A stretch of 64,000 nt of DNA, from NCBI RefSeq assembly GCF_000378725.1, contig NZ_KB900369.1, positions 62,001 through 126,000 of the forward strand, given 5' to 3'. The first letter of the stretch is position 1; every line of letters starts with the position of its first letter. The notes beneath the pieces were generated by a model. It made no database searches and was not told the DNA's origin. It worked only from the letters and a program-made list of their open reading frames with translations. Shown here in pieces: positions 28,472 through 37,842 of the stretch. Made by a program: the position numbers and the translations under genes. Source of the stretch: Peptoniphilus lacrimalis DSM 7455. Lineage in GTDB: Bacteria; Bacillota; Clostridia; Tissierellales; Peptoniphilaceae.

Positions 28472-30508
28472 ATGATTAGTAAAGTTTTAGGAAAAAGATA
28501 TGAAATTTTAGAAAAAATTGGCACCGGTGGTATGGGCAATGTATATAAAGCTCATGATAGAAGACTTGATAGAATAGTAGCAATAAAGATATTAAAGCTT
28601 GAATATAATGATGATAGTAATTTCATCAGAAAATTTAAGAGGGAATCTTTAGCCGCTGCAAGTATTTCACACCCTAATATTGTAAGTATATTTGATGTAG
28701 GCAGTGAAACAATTGATGATGATGTTGTTCATTATATTGTTATGGAATATATCGATGGTAAAACTCTAAAAGAGTTGATTAATGAAGATGGTAAACTACC
28801 GGAAAAAAGAGCTTTAAACTATGCCTTACAGATTGCCGAAGCTTTGAAAATGGCACATTCTAAACATATAGTCCACAGAGATATAAAATCTCAAAATATT
28901 ATGGTGACTAAAGATGATAGGGTAAAAGTAACAGACTTTGGTATTGCAAGAGTTGCGGACAATACGACAGTTACTGCAACTAATGCTGTAATGGGAAGTG
29001 TTCATTATTTTTCACCTGAACAGGCAAGAGGAGCAAAGGTTGATAATAGAAGTGATATTTATTCTATGGGTATAGTTCTATATGAAATGCTTACTGGAAC
29101 ACTACCTTTTGATGCAGATAATCCTGTTTCAGTTGCCCTTATGCAGGTTCAAACTAATATGCCAAGACCCTCCGATAAAGTTAAAAGCCTTTCTCCAGGT
29201 GTTGATGATTTAGTTTTAAAAATGACTAGAAAAGATCCAAACAAAAGATATAAAGACGTTTATGATTTAATTAAGGATATAAAATCTATTCTAGTAAACG
29301 GAAGAGTTATAGAACCTTTATCTAATTATCAAAAAGAAGATTTAGATGCTACTGTTATTGAAAATCCTATTTACAAACCATCTAATGAGAAAAGATATAT
29401 AAATAGAAGTAGCAGAGATTTTCCTAAAGATAAAGAAGTTATAAAAAAAGAACGTAAGAAGAAGAATTCTGCTGCACCAGCCATTTTAGGTGTTTTTTGT
29501 GCCATTATAATTATTTTCCTTTTGGCAAAAGTTGCACCAAAGGCTATAGCAGGTTTGAATAATAGAGATAAGGTACAAGAAGTTGAACTTGTAGATGTTG
29601 TTGGAGCTTTAAAAGGAGAAGCTGAAGCTAAACTTGATAGCCAAGGTCTAAAATATAAAATAACGACTACTGAAGATTCATCAAAAAAATCAGAAGAAGT
29701 TATTTCTCAAGACCCAGCGGCTGGAACTATAGTTGAAAAGGGTTCTACCATTAATCTTGTAATTAATTCTTTACCCGATGATGTTGAAATACCTCAAATG
29801 AAAAATTATACTTTGGAACTAGCTGAGGATAAACTTAATAATTTAGGTTTAGCAGTTGGTGAAGTGGAATATATATTTGATGAAGAAATAGAAAATGAAA
29901 AGATTATTTACACCGAACCTCAAGCTGGAGAGAAAGTGGCGAGAGGAGCTAAAGTTAAGATCTTCATTTCTAAGGGAAAAGATGATGAACCAGTAAAAAT
30001 ACCTTCTTCATATAAAGGTTTGTCACCTGAAGCCCCTAAGGCAGCTCTTGAAAAACTCGGACTTATTGTAAAGATAGAAGAAGGATATTCAGGCGATGTT
30101 GGAAAGGGTGAAATTTATAAAATTGATCCTGAACAAGGAACAGAGCTTGCAAAAGGTTCTACTGTAACTCTTTATGTATCTAAGGGACCACAAACAGAAG
30201 ATATAGTTGATGAATCAGAAGAAAGTGATTCTAATAAAGGTAATAGGGAAGAACAAGATAGTGAAAATAATTCTTCAAATTCTGATGTAAAAACTTATTC
30301 TTATAAGATTAAAGTTCCTGACGATGGAAAAACTCATAATATAAAGGCTTATAGAGTTAAAAATTCTAAGGGCGAAGAAGTTAACCAAGACCCAATTTGG
30401 AATTACAATAGAGATCCCGGTTCTACAGATAATATAAAACTTATTGGCAAGGGTGTATATGAAATTTATATAGATGACCAATATGTTGGACAAGAAGTAG
30501 TGAAGTAA
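28472..30508 (+). CDS. prkC: PASTA-domain Ser/Thr protein kinase (PrkC/PknB/StkP type)
   Basis: A 678-residue sensor kinase. The cytoplasmic kinase domain (about 10-270) has the GTGGMGNVY loop, AIKIL lysine, HRDIKSQN catalytic loop, DFG and SPEQARG. A basic juxtamembrane stretch leads to a membrane segment at about 336-355. Three extracellular PASTA repeats (roughly 370-570) bind muropeptides or lipid II in known members. A Ser/Asn/Asp-rich linker (about 573-605) follows, then a further domain of some 70 residues that is not a PASTA repeat. PrpC is upstream; the FHA protein at the window start is a plausible target. Confidence 0.95.
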   Translation: MISKVLGKRYEILEKIGTGGMGNVYKAHDRRLDRIVAIKILKLEYNDDSNFIRKFKRESLAAASISHPNIVSIFDVGSETIDDDVVHYIVMEYIDGKTLKELINEDGKLPEKRALNYALQIAEALKMAHSKHIVHRDIKSQNIMVTKDDRVKVTDFGIARVADNTTVTATNAVMGSVHYFSPEQARGAKVDNRSDIYSMGIVLYEMLTGTLPFDADNPVSVALMQVQTNMPRPSDKVKSLSPGVDDLVLKMTRKDPNKRYKDVYDLIKDIKSILVNGRVIEPLSNYQKEDLDATVIENPIYKPSNEKRYINRSSRDFPKDKEVIKKERKKKNSAAPAILGVFCAIIIIFLLAKVAPKAIAGLNNRDKVQEVELVDVVGALKGEAEAKLDSQGLKYKITTTEDSSKKSEEVISQDPAAGTIVEKGSTINLVINSLPDDVEIPQMKNYTLELAEDKLNNLGLAVGEVEYIFDEEIENEKIIYTEPQAGEKVARGAKVKIFISKGKDDEPVKIPSSYKGLSPEAPKAALEKLGLIVKIEEGYSGDVGKGEIYKIDPEQGTELAKGSTVTLYVSKGPQTEDIVDESEESDSNKGNREEQDSENNSSNSDVKTYSYKIKVPDDGKTHNIKAYRVKNSKGEEVNQDPIWNYNRDPGSTDNIKLIGKGVYEIYIDDQYVGQEVVK

Positions 30509-31365
30509 TGCAGGGAAAAATTGTAAAACTTTTAGGCGGATTTTATTATATTAAAAGTGGCGATAAACTTATTGAAACTAGGGCTAGAGGAACTTTTAGA
30601 TATGTAAAAGAGAGTCCTATAGTTGGAGATAATGTTGAATTTAATTATGATGATAATACACTGGGATATATTCAAAAAATATATCCCAGAAAAAATATAC
30701 TAACAAGACCAAAGGTTGCAAATGTTGATTTAATTGTATTATTTATTCCTCTAAAAAATCCTGACTATAATTTAACACTTATTGATAAAACAATAGTTCA
30801 AATAGAAATGTCAAATATAGACATACTTATTGCCATAAATAAAGCGGATATAGATATTAATAAGGCTGAAAATTTACAAAAAATATATAATATTTGTGGT
30901 TTTAATACAATTCTAATTTCAGGAAAAACTGGATTAAATATTGATATCCTAAAAGAAAAATTAAAAGGAAAAACAGTAGCTTTTGCAGGAGTAAGCGGTG
31001 CTGGTAAGTCTACAATTTCATCATTGATTTTAGATAAAAAAATTGAAAGCGGCGAGGTTTCTCAAAAAACAGGCAGAGGAAAGCACACAACAAGACATAC
31101 AGAGCTACATTACAATAGCGATTATTTTATATTTGATACACCCGGATTTTCTTCATTAGATATAAAACTTGATAAAAAAGACCTTTGTCATTATTTCAGG
31201 GAATTTGAAAATTATTTGGGTCAATGTAAATTTTTAAATTGCAATCATATTAATGAACCTGATTGTATGATAAAAAGAAAAGTTCAAGATGGAGAAATTC
31301 CAATCTCAAGGTACGAGAACTATAAATATTTATATCAAGAATTAAAAAATAAGGAGGAATATTAG
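30508..31365 (+). CDS. rsgA: ribosome small subunit-dependent GTPase A
   Basis: A 285-residue circularly permuted GTPase that helps 30S subunits mature. The N-terminal OB domain is followed by INKAD (G4) before GVSGAGKST (G1) and DTPGF (G3), the permuted order. A C-terminal zinc knuckle is made by CKFLNCNH plus a Cys in EPDC. The start overlaps the prkC stop by one base. It sits directly after the kinase in most Firmicutes and is a known phosphorylation target of PrkC in B. subtilis. Confidence 0.95.
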   Translation: MQGKIVKLLGGFYYIKSGDKLIETRARGTFRYVKESPIVGDNVEFNYDDNTLGYIQKIYPRKNILTRPKVANVDLIVLFIPLKNPDYNLTLIDKTIVQIEMSNIDILIAINKADIDINKAENLQKIYNICGFNTILISGKTGLNIDILKEKLKGKTVAFAGVSGAGKSTISSLILDKKIESGEVSQKTGRGKHTTRHTELHYNSDYFIFDTPGFSSLDIKLDKKDLCHYFREFENYLGQCKFLNCNHINEPDCMIKRKVQDGEIPISRYENYKYLYQELKNKEEY

Positions 31366-32009
31366 TGTTAGCACCTTCAATATTATCAGCTGATTTCACA
31401 AATATTAGAGAAGATTTTAAAATTATGAATGAAGAAAAATGCGATTTCATTCATGTGGACATTATGGATGGAAACTACGTGCCAAATATATCCTTTGGTC
31501 CTGGAATTGTTAAACAATTAAGGACACTTACAGATATAAAATTTGATACACATTTAATGATTGAAAATCCTGAGAATTACATTAAAGATTTTGCCCAAAG
31601 TGGTAGTGATATCATTACAATTCATCCTTCAACAACTAAGCATCTAGATAGAACTTTAAATTTAATTAAGTCTTATGGTTTGAAATGTGGTATAGCACTA
31701 AATCCATCAGATGATTTAACGTGTTTAAAATATATTTTAAAAGATTTATACTTAGTTTTAATAATGAGCGTCAATCCTGGTTTTGGTGGACAATCTTTCA
31801 TTGAAAATTCGCTGTTAAAGATTAAGGATTTAAGAAATATTATAAAAAATAATTCCTATGATACTTTAATAGAAGTTGATGGAGGAGTGAAAATTGATAA
31901 TGCTCAAAAAATTCTTGATGCAGGAGCAGATATTTTAGTTTCAGGTTCAGGAGTTTTTAAAGGCGATATTAGAAATAATATTAAGAAATTCAAAGAATTA
32001 ATGTCATGA
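31365..32009 (+). CDS. rpe: ribulose-phosphate 3-epimerase
   Basis: A 214-residue TIM-barrel enzyme of the pentose phosphate pathway. LAPSILSADF at the N-terminus, the metal-binding HVDIMDGNYVP, and MSVNPGFGGQSF with the phosphate-binding loop are family signatures, as is VDGGVK. The start is GTG 31365 preceded by AAGGAGG. It overlaps both neighbours. Confidence 0.95.
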   Translation: MLAPSILSADFTNIREDFKIMNEEKCDFIHVDIMDGNYVPNISFGPGIVKQLRTLTDIKFDTHLMIENPENYIKDFAQSGSDIITIHPSTTKHLDRTLNLIKSYGLKCGIALNPSDDLTCLKYILKDLYLVLIMSVNPGFGGQSFIENSLLKIKDLRNIIKNNSYDTLIEVDGGVKIDNAQKILDAGADILVSGSGVFKGDIRNNIKKFKELMS

Positions 32010-32641
32010 AAAAAGCATTATTAATTTCAGGAGGAAATAGGGTTTCAAAGAAACTACTTGATAAGTATTTAAACAGATTCATTATAGTCGCTGACGGTGG
32101 CATGAAAATGCTAAGAGATTATGATATATTACCTAATCTAATAATCGGAGATATGGACTCTATAGATGATAAGGCTCTTAATTTTATAGAAAAAAATAAT
32201 ATAAAAAGAGAAATTTATCCAAGTCATAAAAATTTGACCGATACAGAAATTTGTTTAGAAAGATTAGTAGATTTAGCTTATGAAGATATAGTAATTACTG
32301 GTGCTTTAGGAAGTCGTTTTGACCATGAAATTGCAAATACATTCTTACTTATAGATCTATACAAAAAAAATATTATAGCAAAAATAGTAGATGATAATAA
32401 CGAAATTTTTTACTTAGAAAAGGGAACTTATTATTTTAAAAAAGATGATAAGAAATATATTTCATTAATATCTTTAAGTAATCAAACTGTTTTTACAAGC
32501 GAAGGTTTGGAGTATGAAGTTAAAAATTTTACCATTTGTCGCAATAAGCCAGGACTCGGAGTTAGCAATGAAATAAAAGATGAAATTGGTAAAATAATAA
32601 TCGAAAAAGGCAAAGTTTTATTAGTTAAATCAAAAGATTAA
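32006..32641 (+). CDS. thiN: thiamine pyrophosphokinase
   Basis: A 211-residue enzyme that makes thiamine pyrophosphate from thiamine and ATP. VADGGMKML near residue 29, GDMDSID near 48, and the TDTEICLE block are the conserved substrate and Mg sites. The C-terminal beta domain has the GLGVSNE-type motif. It overlaps rpe by ATGA. No TPP riboswitch is seen, in keeping with its place deep in an operon. No terminator follows before the rpmB promoter. Confidence 0.93.
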   Translation: MKKALLISGGNRVSKKLLDKYLNRFIIVADGGMKMLRDYDILPNLIIGDMDSIDDKALNFIEKNNIKREIYPSHKNLTDTEICLERLVDLAYEDIVITGALGSRFDHEIANTFLLIDLYKKNIIAKIVDDNNEIFYLEKGTYYFKKDDKKYISLISLSNQTVFTSEGLEYEVKNFTICRNKPGLGVSNEIKDEIGKIIIEKGKVLLVKSKD

Positions 32642-32651
32642 TAAAATAAAC

Positions 32652-32680
32652 TTGCATTATGTATCAAAAGTTGTTATAAT
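32652..32680 (+). promoter_or_regulatory. promoter of rpmB
   Basis: TTGCAT (32652-32657) and TATAAT (32675-32680) are separated by 17 bases, about 40 bases before the rpmB start. Confidence 0.8.
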
Positions 32681-32721
32681 AGTTTTTGCATTTAAATTAA
32701 TAATTTATTGGGAGGTGTCTT

Positions 32722-32913
32722 ATGGCTAAAAGATGTGATATTTGTGGAAAACAAAAAGTATTCGGAAATAAGGTCTCATTCTCTCACCATAAAAGCAATA
32801 GAAGCTGGGCTCCAAATATTAGAAGAGTTAAAGCTATAGTTAATGGAAGTACAAAAAGAATTAATATTTGTACAAGATGTTTGAGATCAAAAAAAGTTGA
32901 ACGTGCAATCTAA
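32722..32913 (+). CDS. rpmB: 50S ribosomal protein bL28 (zinc-binding form)
   Basis: A 63-residue large-subunit protein. MAKRCDICGKQ and NICTRCLRS supply two Cys pairs for zinc, and GNKVSFSHHKSNRSW is the conserved rRNA-binding block. A GGAGGTG SD precedes the ATG. It is monocistronic, with its own promoter and terminator, as in B. subtilis where it faces the yloU-yloV genes. Confidence 0.96.
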   Translation: MAKRCDICGKQKVFGNKVSFSHHKSNRSWAPNIRRVKAIVNGSTKRINICTRCLRSKKVERAI

Positions 32914-32940
32914 AAAGGGGCTGGTTAGGTCCCTTTTTTA
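32912..32940 (+). terminator. intrinsic terminator after rpmB
   Basis: An 8-bp stem AAAAAGGG/CCCTTTTT, closed by a further G-T pair around a 9-base loop, runs directly into the T-rich tail. It overlaps the rpmB stop codon. Confidence 0.8.
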
Positions 32941-33057
32941 TTTGTATTATATTTATAATATATTTACATTTTTTAAATTCATTTCATACTAATAACTTTT
33001 TTATATCTAATGAAATTCAATTGTAAATAATAGATAGTGTTATTAATTTCAATTTTC

Positions 33058-33066
33058 TGCTATAAT
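33058..33066 (+). promoter_or_regulatory. extended -10 promoter before the Asp23-like gene
   Basis: TG-C-TATAAT (33058-33066) has no clear -35 box. The gap from 32941 to 33057 is AT-rich and otherwise featureless to me. Confidence 0.6.
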
Positions 33067-33092
33067 AAATAGAGATATGAGGAGGTGCCCAA

Positions 33093-33446
33093 ATGCCGGC
33101 AATTATTAATTCTGAACTTGGTAGTATTGTAATAGATAATAGTGTAATAGCAAATATTGCAGGAATTTCCGCTATGGAATCGTATGGAATAGTGGGAATG
33201 GCATCAAAAAATGCAGCTGATGGTATTTTTGAATTATTAAAATTTGAAAATCTTTCCAAGGGAATAAAAGTTAATACTGAAAATAATCAAATTAATATAG
33301 AACTTCATGTGGTATTGGAATATGGAGTTAAAATTTCCGTAGTAGGACAAAATATTATAGAAAGAGTTAAATTTAATATAGAAAATCTTACTGGCCTTAC
33401 TATTGATAATATTGAAGTCCTTGTTGAAGGAATAAGATTGAAATAG
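33093..33446 (+). CDS. Asp23/Gls24-family protein (YloU-like)
   Basis: A 117-residue small acidic-to-neutral protein with the family's pattern GSIVIDNSVIANIAGISAMESYG near the N-terminus and GVKISVVGQNIIERVKFNIENLTG near the C-terminus. Asp23 proteins are stress- or envelope-associated in staphylococci; the YloU branch always sits before the DAK2 kinase gene and its job is not firmly known. An AGGAGGTG SD precedes the ATG. The stop overlaps the next frame. Confidence 0.88.
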   Translation: MPAIINSELGSIVIDNSVIANIAGISAMESYGIVGMASKNAADGIFELLKFENLSKGIKVNTENNQINIELHVVLEYGVKISVVGQNIIERVKFNIENLTGLTIDNIEVLVEGIRLK

Positions 33447-33457
33447 TGGAGGGTAAA

Positions 33458-35119
33458 TTGGAAACTAAAGTTATAAATGGTAATTTATTAAGAGAAATTT
33501 TTAAGGGAGCGGTTAATTATCTTATTTCTAAAAAAGAAGAAGTTAACGCATTAAATGTTTTTCCGGTACCAGATGGAGATACAGGTACAAATATGAGTCT
33601 TACTGGGAAATCAGCCTTAAAACAAATTGAAAGCTTAGGTTATAATCCAAGTGTTTCTGATGTTGCTTTGTTGGGTGCTAGAGGTGCACTTATGGGAGCT
33701 AGAGGTAATTCAGGCGTAATTTTATCCCAATTTTTAAGAGGCCTTTCTGAAGGATTAAAAGATAAGGATGAAGCTAGTATTTCAGAGATGGCTCTTGCTT
33801 TCAAAAAAGCCTCTGATACTACTTATAAAGCAGTTATGAAACCAGTTGAAGGTACAATTTTAACTGTTGGTAGAGAAACAGCCGATTTCGCTTTAAAAGC
33901 ACAAAATAGATACGATAATTTTGAAGAATTTTTAACAAATGTAATAGAAGCTGCTAACATTTCTTTAGACAAAACACCTGAAAAACTTGAAGTTTTAAAA
34001 GAAGCTGAAGTTGTTGATGCTGGAGGTAAGGGTCTTGTTGTTTTATTAGAGGGAGCTTTACTGGTTATTAAAGGTGAAAAAATTAGCAACTTAACTGAAG
34101 ATGAAATACTAAAGAAAAAAGCTCAAAAAGAAATTGACTTTGGTCAAGCTGATACATCATTAAAATATGGATACTGTACTGAATTTGTCATCCATACTGA
34201 CTCAGAAGATATTGCTGACTTACGCTCAAAGCTTTCACCTATAGGTGATTGCCTTCTAGTAGTTGGAGGTGGTGGAAGTGGAATAATAAAAGTTCATGTC
34301 CACACAAATCATCCTGGAAAAGCTCTAGAATATGCTTGCGAATTAGGTTTATTACAGGATATAAAGATTGATAATATGAGGTATCAACACAGAGAAATTC
34401 TTTTTGATGATAGTGAAGTTAAAAAGGCAAGAGAAAGAGAAGAAAAAATCTCAAAAAAACCTAAAGCTAATGGATTTTTAGCTGTTTCTATGGGTAATGG
34501 AATAAGCGAGCTTTTTAAATCCTTAGGAATTGATTTTATAGTAAGTGGAGGACAAACTATGAATCCATCTACTGAGGATATTTTAAAAGGTATTGAAGAA
34601 ATTAACGCTGATAGAATTTATATTCTTCCAAATAATTCTAATATTATTTTAGCAGCAGAAGCTGCTCGTGATATTTCTACTAAGGATATAGTTGTAATTC
34701 CTTCTAAATCAATTCCACAAGGCGTTGCGGCTATGCTCGCATTTAATGAGTTAAAATCTAATGATGAAAATAAAGAGAATATGATTCAAGCATTACAAAG
34801 TGTTGTCGATGCTCAGGTAACTTATGCCGTTCGTGACACAACTATGGATGGTAAAGAAGTAAATAAAGGTGATTTTATCAGTATTTCCAACAAAAAATTA
34901 CAAGCTTCTGGAAAAATTCTTGATGATGTAGTACTTGATACAATTGATAAAATGATGGATGAAGATAAAACCCTTATTACTTTATATTATGGCGTTGACA
35001 TAAAGGATGAAGATGCTCAAAACCTTGATAAGAAATTAAGGGAGAAATATCCTGACTGTGATACTGAGTTAATAAAGGCCGAACAGCCAATTTACTATTA
35101 TATAATTTCTCTTGATTAA
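33458..35119 (+). CDS. fakA: DAK2-domain fatty acid kinase subunit A-like protein (YloV/FakA)
   Basis: A protein of about 553 residues. The N-terminal DAK2 ATP-binding domain has FPVPDGDTGTNMSLT (Mg and phosphate binding) and GARGNSGVILSQFLRG. A middle and a C-terminal domain match YloV/FakA. In Staphylococcus FakA phosphorylates fatty acids held by FakB; no FakB gene is in this window. I choose TTG 33458, four to five bases after the GGAGGG SD at 33448-33453; a GTG at 33446 overlaps the previous stop and lacks an SD. Confidence 0.88.
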   Translation: METKVINGNLLREIFKGAVNYLISKKEEVNALNVFPVPDGDTGTNMSLTGKSALKQIESLGYNPSVSDVALLGARGALMGARGNSGVILSQFLRGLSEGLKDKDEASISEMALAFKKASDTTYKAVMKPVEGTILTVGRETADFALKAQNRYDNFEEFLTNVIEAANISLDKTPEKLEVLKEAEVVDAGGKGLVVLLEGALLVIKGEKISNLTEDEILKKKAQKEIDFGQADTSLKYGYCTEFVIHTDSEDIADLRSKLSPIGDCLLVVGGGGSGIIKVHVHTNHPGKALEYACELGLLQDIKIDNMRYQHREILFDDSEVKKAREREEKISKKPKANGFLAVSMGNGISELFKSLGIDFIVSGGQTMNPSTEDILKGIEEINADRIYILPNNSNIILAAEAARDISTKDIVVIPSKSIPQGVAAMLAFNELKSNDENKENMIQALQSVVDAQVTYAVRDTTMDGKEVNKGDFISISNKKLQASGKILDDVVLDTIDKMMDEDKTLITLYYGVDIKDEDAQNLDKKLREKYPDCDTELIKAEQPIYYYIISLD

Positions 35120-35124
35120 ATATT

Positions 35125-35149
35125 AAAGGAGCCTGAGGCTCCTTTTTTT
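35125..35149 (+). terminator. intrinsic terminator after fakA
   Basis: A perfect 9-bp stem AAAGGAGCC/GGCTCCTTT with a 3-base loop is followed by further T. It lies 12 bases before the recG start. Confidence 0.88.
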
Positions 35150-35161
35150 AGAAGGTGAATC

Positions 35162-37186
35162 ATGAATATTGATGATAATATTAAAAATTTAAAATCAGTA
35201 GGACCAAAAAGATTAAAACTACTTAATAATATTGGAATTTTTTCAATTAAAGATTTACTTTATTTTTATCCAAGAAGGTATGAAGACTCTTCTAAAATAT
35301 TAAAATTATCAGAAGGTATCATAGGAGAAAAAGCTACTTTTAGATGTAGAATATTATCTTTACTTGATAATAGGAATATCAAAAGAGGATTAAGCATAAC
35401 ATCTTTTCTTATAGAAGATGATAGTGCTGAAGCTAAGCTAATTTTTTTTAACAATAGATTTATAAAAAATACAATAGATTTTGGTGAAACCTATTTGATT
35501 TATGGTAAATATGAAAGATTTAGAGGAAGAATTCAACTCACAAGTCCTGAAATTGAAAAGGTTGATAATATAAGAAACCTTGGAAGGATTAGAGGTATTT
35601 ATAATCAAACAAAGGGATTAACAAATAATAATATAGATTATTTAATAGACCAAGTAATAGATAAAAATTTATTTGAAGAATGCATTCCTAATTACTTGAT
35701 AAAAAAATACTCCTTAATTGATAAAAATAAAGCTATAAAAAATATTCACAGACCTGAAAATAGAAAATCCTACGCTCTATCAAAACAAAGGCTTGTCTAT
35801 GAAGAATTATTATTTTTTGAACTTTCAATATTAAGTATGCAAAATAAGAATAATTCATCACATGGTATAAAATTTAACATTCCTAATAAAATTTATGAAT
35901 TTATAAATAACCTACCCTACAAATTAACATCCGGTCAGGAGAAAGTTCTTAAAGATATAACAGGTGATATGCAAAATGGAAAATCTGTTAATAGGCTTAT
36001 TCAAGGAGATGTAGGAAGTGGAAAAACTATTGTATCTATAATTTTATCCCTGGTAGCTGTTTTAAACGGATATCAATGTGCTATTATGGCACCAACTGAA
36101 ATTTTAGCAAAGCAACATTTTGAAAATTTTAACAGTTTATTAGAAGCTTATGGAGTTAGAATTAAATTACTTGTAGGTTCAACTTCAAGTAAAGTTAAGA
36201 AAGAAATTTTGACAAATACAGCAAATGGCATGATTGATATTTTAATAGGCACACATTCTTTAATAGAAGATGATGTAAAATTTTTTAATTTAGGACTCAA
36301 TGTTATTGATGAACAACATAGATTTGGAGTAATTCAAAGAAGTAAATTAAGATATAAAAATGATAAGGCATGTAATATAATTATGAGTGCTACTCCAATA
36401 CCGAGAACCCTATCGCTAATACTTTATGCAGACCTTGATATATCAATTATTGATACAATGCCAGGAGGCAGAAAAAATATTAAAACTCTAGCTATTAATA
36501 GTTCACAAGTAAATGAAGCCTTAACTTTTATAGAAAAAGAATTAAATGCTGGTCACCAAGCATATGTAATATGCTCATTGATCGAGGATAATGAAGATTT
36601 TGAAAATTTAGAGTCAGTTGAAAAAGTTTTTAAAGATTTAAAGAAATTTTTTAAAAATTATAAACTTGCCTTACTTCATGGCAGACTTTTAACTGATGAA
36701 AAAAACAAAGTTATGGAGGATTTTAAAAATAGAAAAATTGATTTAATCGTTTCCACTACAGTAATTGAAGTTGGGATAAATGTGGCTAATGCTACTGTAA
36801 TGATGATTTATAATGCTGAAAGATTTGGATTATCAACCTTGCATCAACTTAGAGGCAGAGTTGGTAGAGGAGATGCTCAAAGTTACTGTATATTATTTAA
36901 TAATTCAAAAAGCGAAATATCTTGGAGAAGAATGAAAATAATGACCGATTCAACAGATGGGTTTTTTATTGCTAATAAAGATTTGGAATTGAGAGGTTTT
37001 GGAGATATTTTGGGTGTAAGACAATCTGGTATTCCAAATCTAAGACTTGCAAATCCATTAAAAGATCAAAAAATACTTTCTTATGCGTCAACTGATGCGA
37101 AAAATATTTTAAAAGAAGATATAGATCTAACAGGTAAATATAAAAATCTCAAAAAATTTGTTGATGAGTTCCAAGAAAATATGTAG
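35162..37186 (+). CDS. recG: ATP-dependent DNA helicase RecG
   Basis: A 674-residue branch-migration helicase for stalled forks and recombination intermediates. The N-terminal wedge/OB domain (about 60-150) is followed by Walker A QGDVGSGKT near 280 and the DEQHRFG box. SATPIPRTL, STTVIEVGINV and LHQLRGRVGRG are the later motifs. The start is close behind a terminator, with AGAAGGTGA as SD, so expression depends on readthrough or a promoter I cannot identify. The fakA-recG order is conserved. Confidence 0.95.
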   Translation: MNIDDNIKNLKSVGPKRLKLLNNIGIFSIKDLLYFYPRRYEDSSKILKLSEGIIGEKATFRCRILSLLDNRNIKRGLSITSFLIEDDSAEAKLIFFNNRFIKNTIDFGETYLIYGKYERFRGRIQLTSPEIEKVDNIRNLGRIRGIYNQTKGLTNNNIDYLIDQVIDKNLFEECIPNYLIKKYSLIDKNKAIKNIHRPENRKSYALSKQRLVYEELLFFELSILSMQNKNNSSHGIKFNIPNKIYEFINNLPYKLTSGQEKVLKDITGDMQNGKSVNRLIQGDVGSGKTIVSIILSLVAVLNGYQCAIMAPTEILAKQHFENFNSLLEAYGVRIKLLVGSTSSKVKKEILTNTANGMIDILIGTHSLIEDDVKFFNLGLNVIDEQHRFGVIQRSKLRYKNDKACNIIMSATPIPRTLSLILYADLDISIIDTMPGGRKNIKTLAINSSQVNEALTFIEKELNAGHQAYVICSLIEDNEDFENLESVEKVFKDLKKFFKNYKLALLHGRLLTDEKNKVMEDFKNRKIDLIVSTTVIEVGINVANATVMMIYNAERFGLSTLHQLRGRVGRGDAQSYCILFNNSKSEISWRRMKIMTDSTDGFFIANKDLELRGFGDILGVRQSGIPNLRLANPLKDQKILSYASTDAKNILKEDIDLTGKYKNLKKFVDEFQENM

Positions 37187-37240
37187 AATATTCTTCTAAT
37201 AAACTCATAAATATCCCATCAAAGACTTTTTAATTTTAAA

Positions 37241-37260
37241 GTATTATGTTAAAATAATAC
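37241..37260 (+). promoter_or_regulatory. possible rsmD promoter within a palindrome
   Basis: TG-T-TAAAAT (37247-37255) resembles an extended -10 box. It is embedded in the 7-bp inverted repeat GTATTAT/ATAATAC (37241-37247 with 37254-37260). No good -35 box is seen. It could be a promoter with an operator or an AT-rich coincidence. Confidence 0.4.
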
Positions 37261-37275
37261 TTAATTGGAGGACTT

Positions 37276-37842
37276 ATGAGAATTATAGGTGGAGATTGTA
37301 GAGGTATAAAACTTTCAGCCCCTTTGGGATTAAATACAAGACCTACTCTTGATAGAATAAGAGAAAGCCTTTTTAACATTTTAGGTCAATATTTTAATGG
37401 AGGAACCGTTCTAGATTTATTTGCTGGTAGCGGTTGTAATGGTCTTGAATTTTTATCAAGAGGTGTTGATTTTTCCTATTTTGTGGATAATTCATCTCAA
37501 AGCTATAATGTAATTACTTCAAATATAGAAAAGTGTAGGCTTAAAGATAAGTCAAAAGTATTAAAAATGGATTATAAAAAAGCTTTAGAATCTTTTTTAT
37601 CTGAAACTTTTTCTTATATATATATGGACCCTCCATTTATGAAAAGAGATTATTATATAGATTCAATTAATTTAATAAAAGAAAATAGATTGTTAAAAAA
37701 AGATGGTCTTTTAATAATAGAACATAAGACTGATGATACTTTTGAATTACCTGAGGGTTTCTCAGAAATAAAAAACAAAAAATATGGAAACACAAGCCTA
37801 TCAATATGGAGTTTTGTAAATGAAAGTAATATATGCGGGTAG
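37276..37842 (+). CDS. rsmD: 16S rRNA (guanine-966-N2) methyltransferase
   Basis: A 188-residue SAM-dependent enzyme. MRIIGGDCRGIKL at the N-terminus, TRPTLDRIRESLFNIL, LDLFAGSGCNGLEFLSRG (SAM site) and the catalytic MDPPF are the family blocks. The ATG follows TTGGAGGAC. It overlaps coaD by 23 bases, and the rsmD-coaD order is widely conserved. Confidence 0.94.
   Translation: MRIIGGDCRGIKLSAPLGLNTRPTLDRIRESLFNILGQYFNGGTVLDLFAGSGCNGLEFLSRGVDFSYFVDNSSQSYNVITSNIEKCRLKDKSKVLKMDYKKALESFLSETFSYIYMDPPFMKRDYYIDSINLIKENRLLKKDGLLIIEHKTDDTFELPEGFSEIKNKKYGNTSLSIWSFVNESNICG

Noticed and set aside
31950-32010. Possible TPP riboswitch for thiN
   Set aside because: thiN overlaps rpe by ATGA, so there is no room for a riboswitch.
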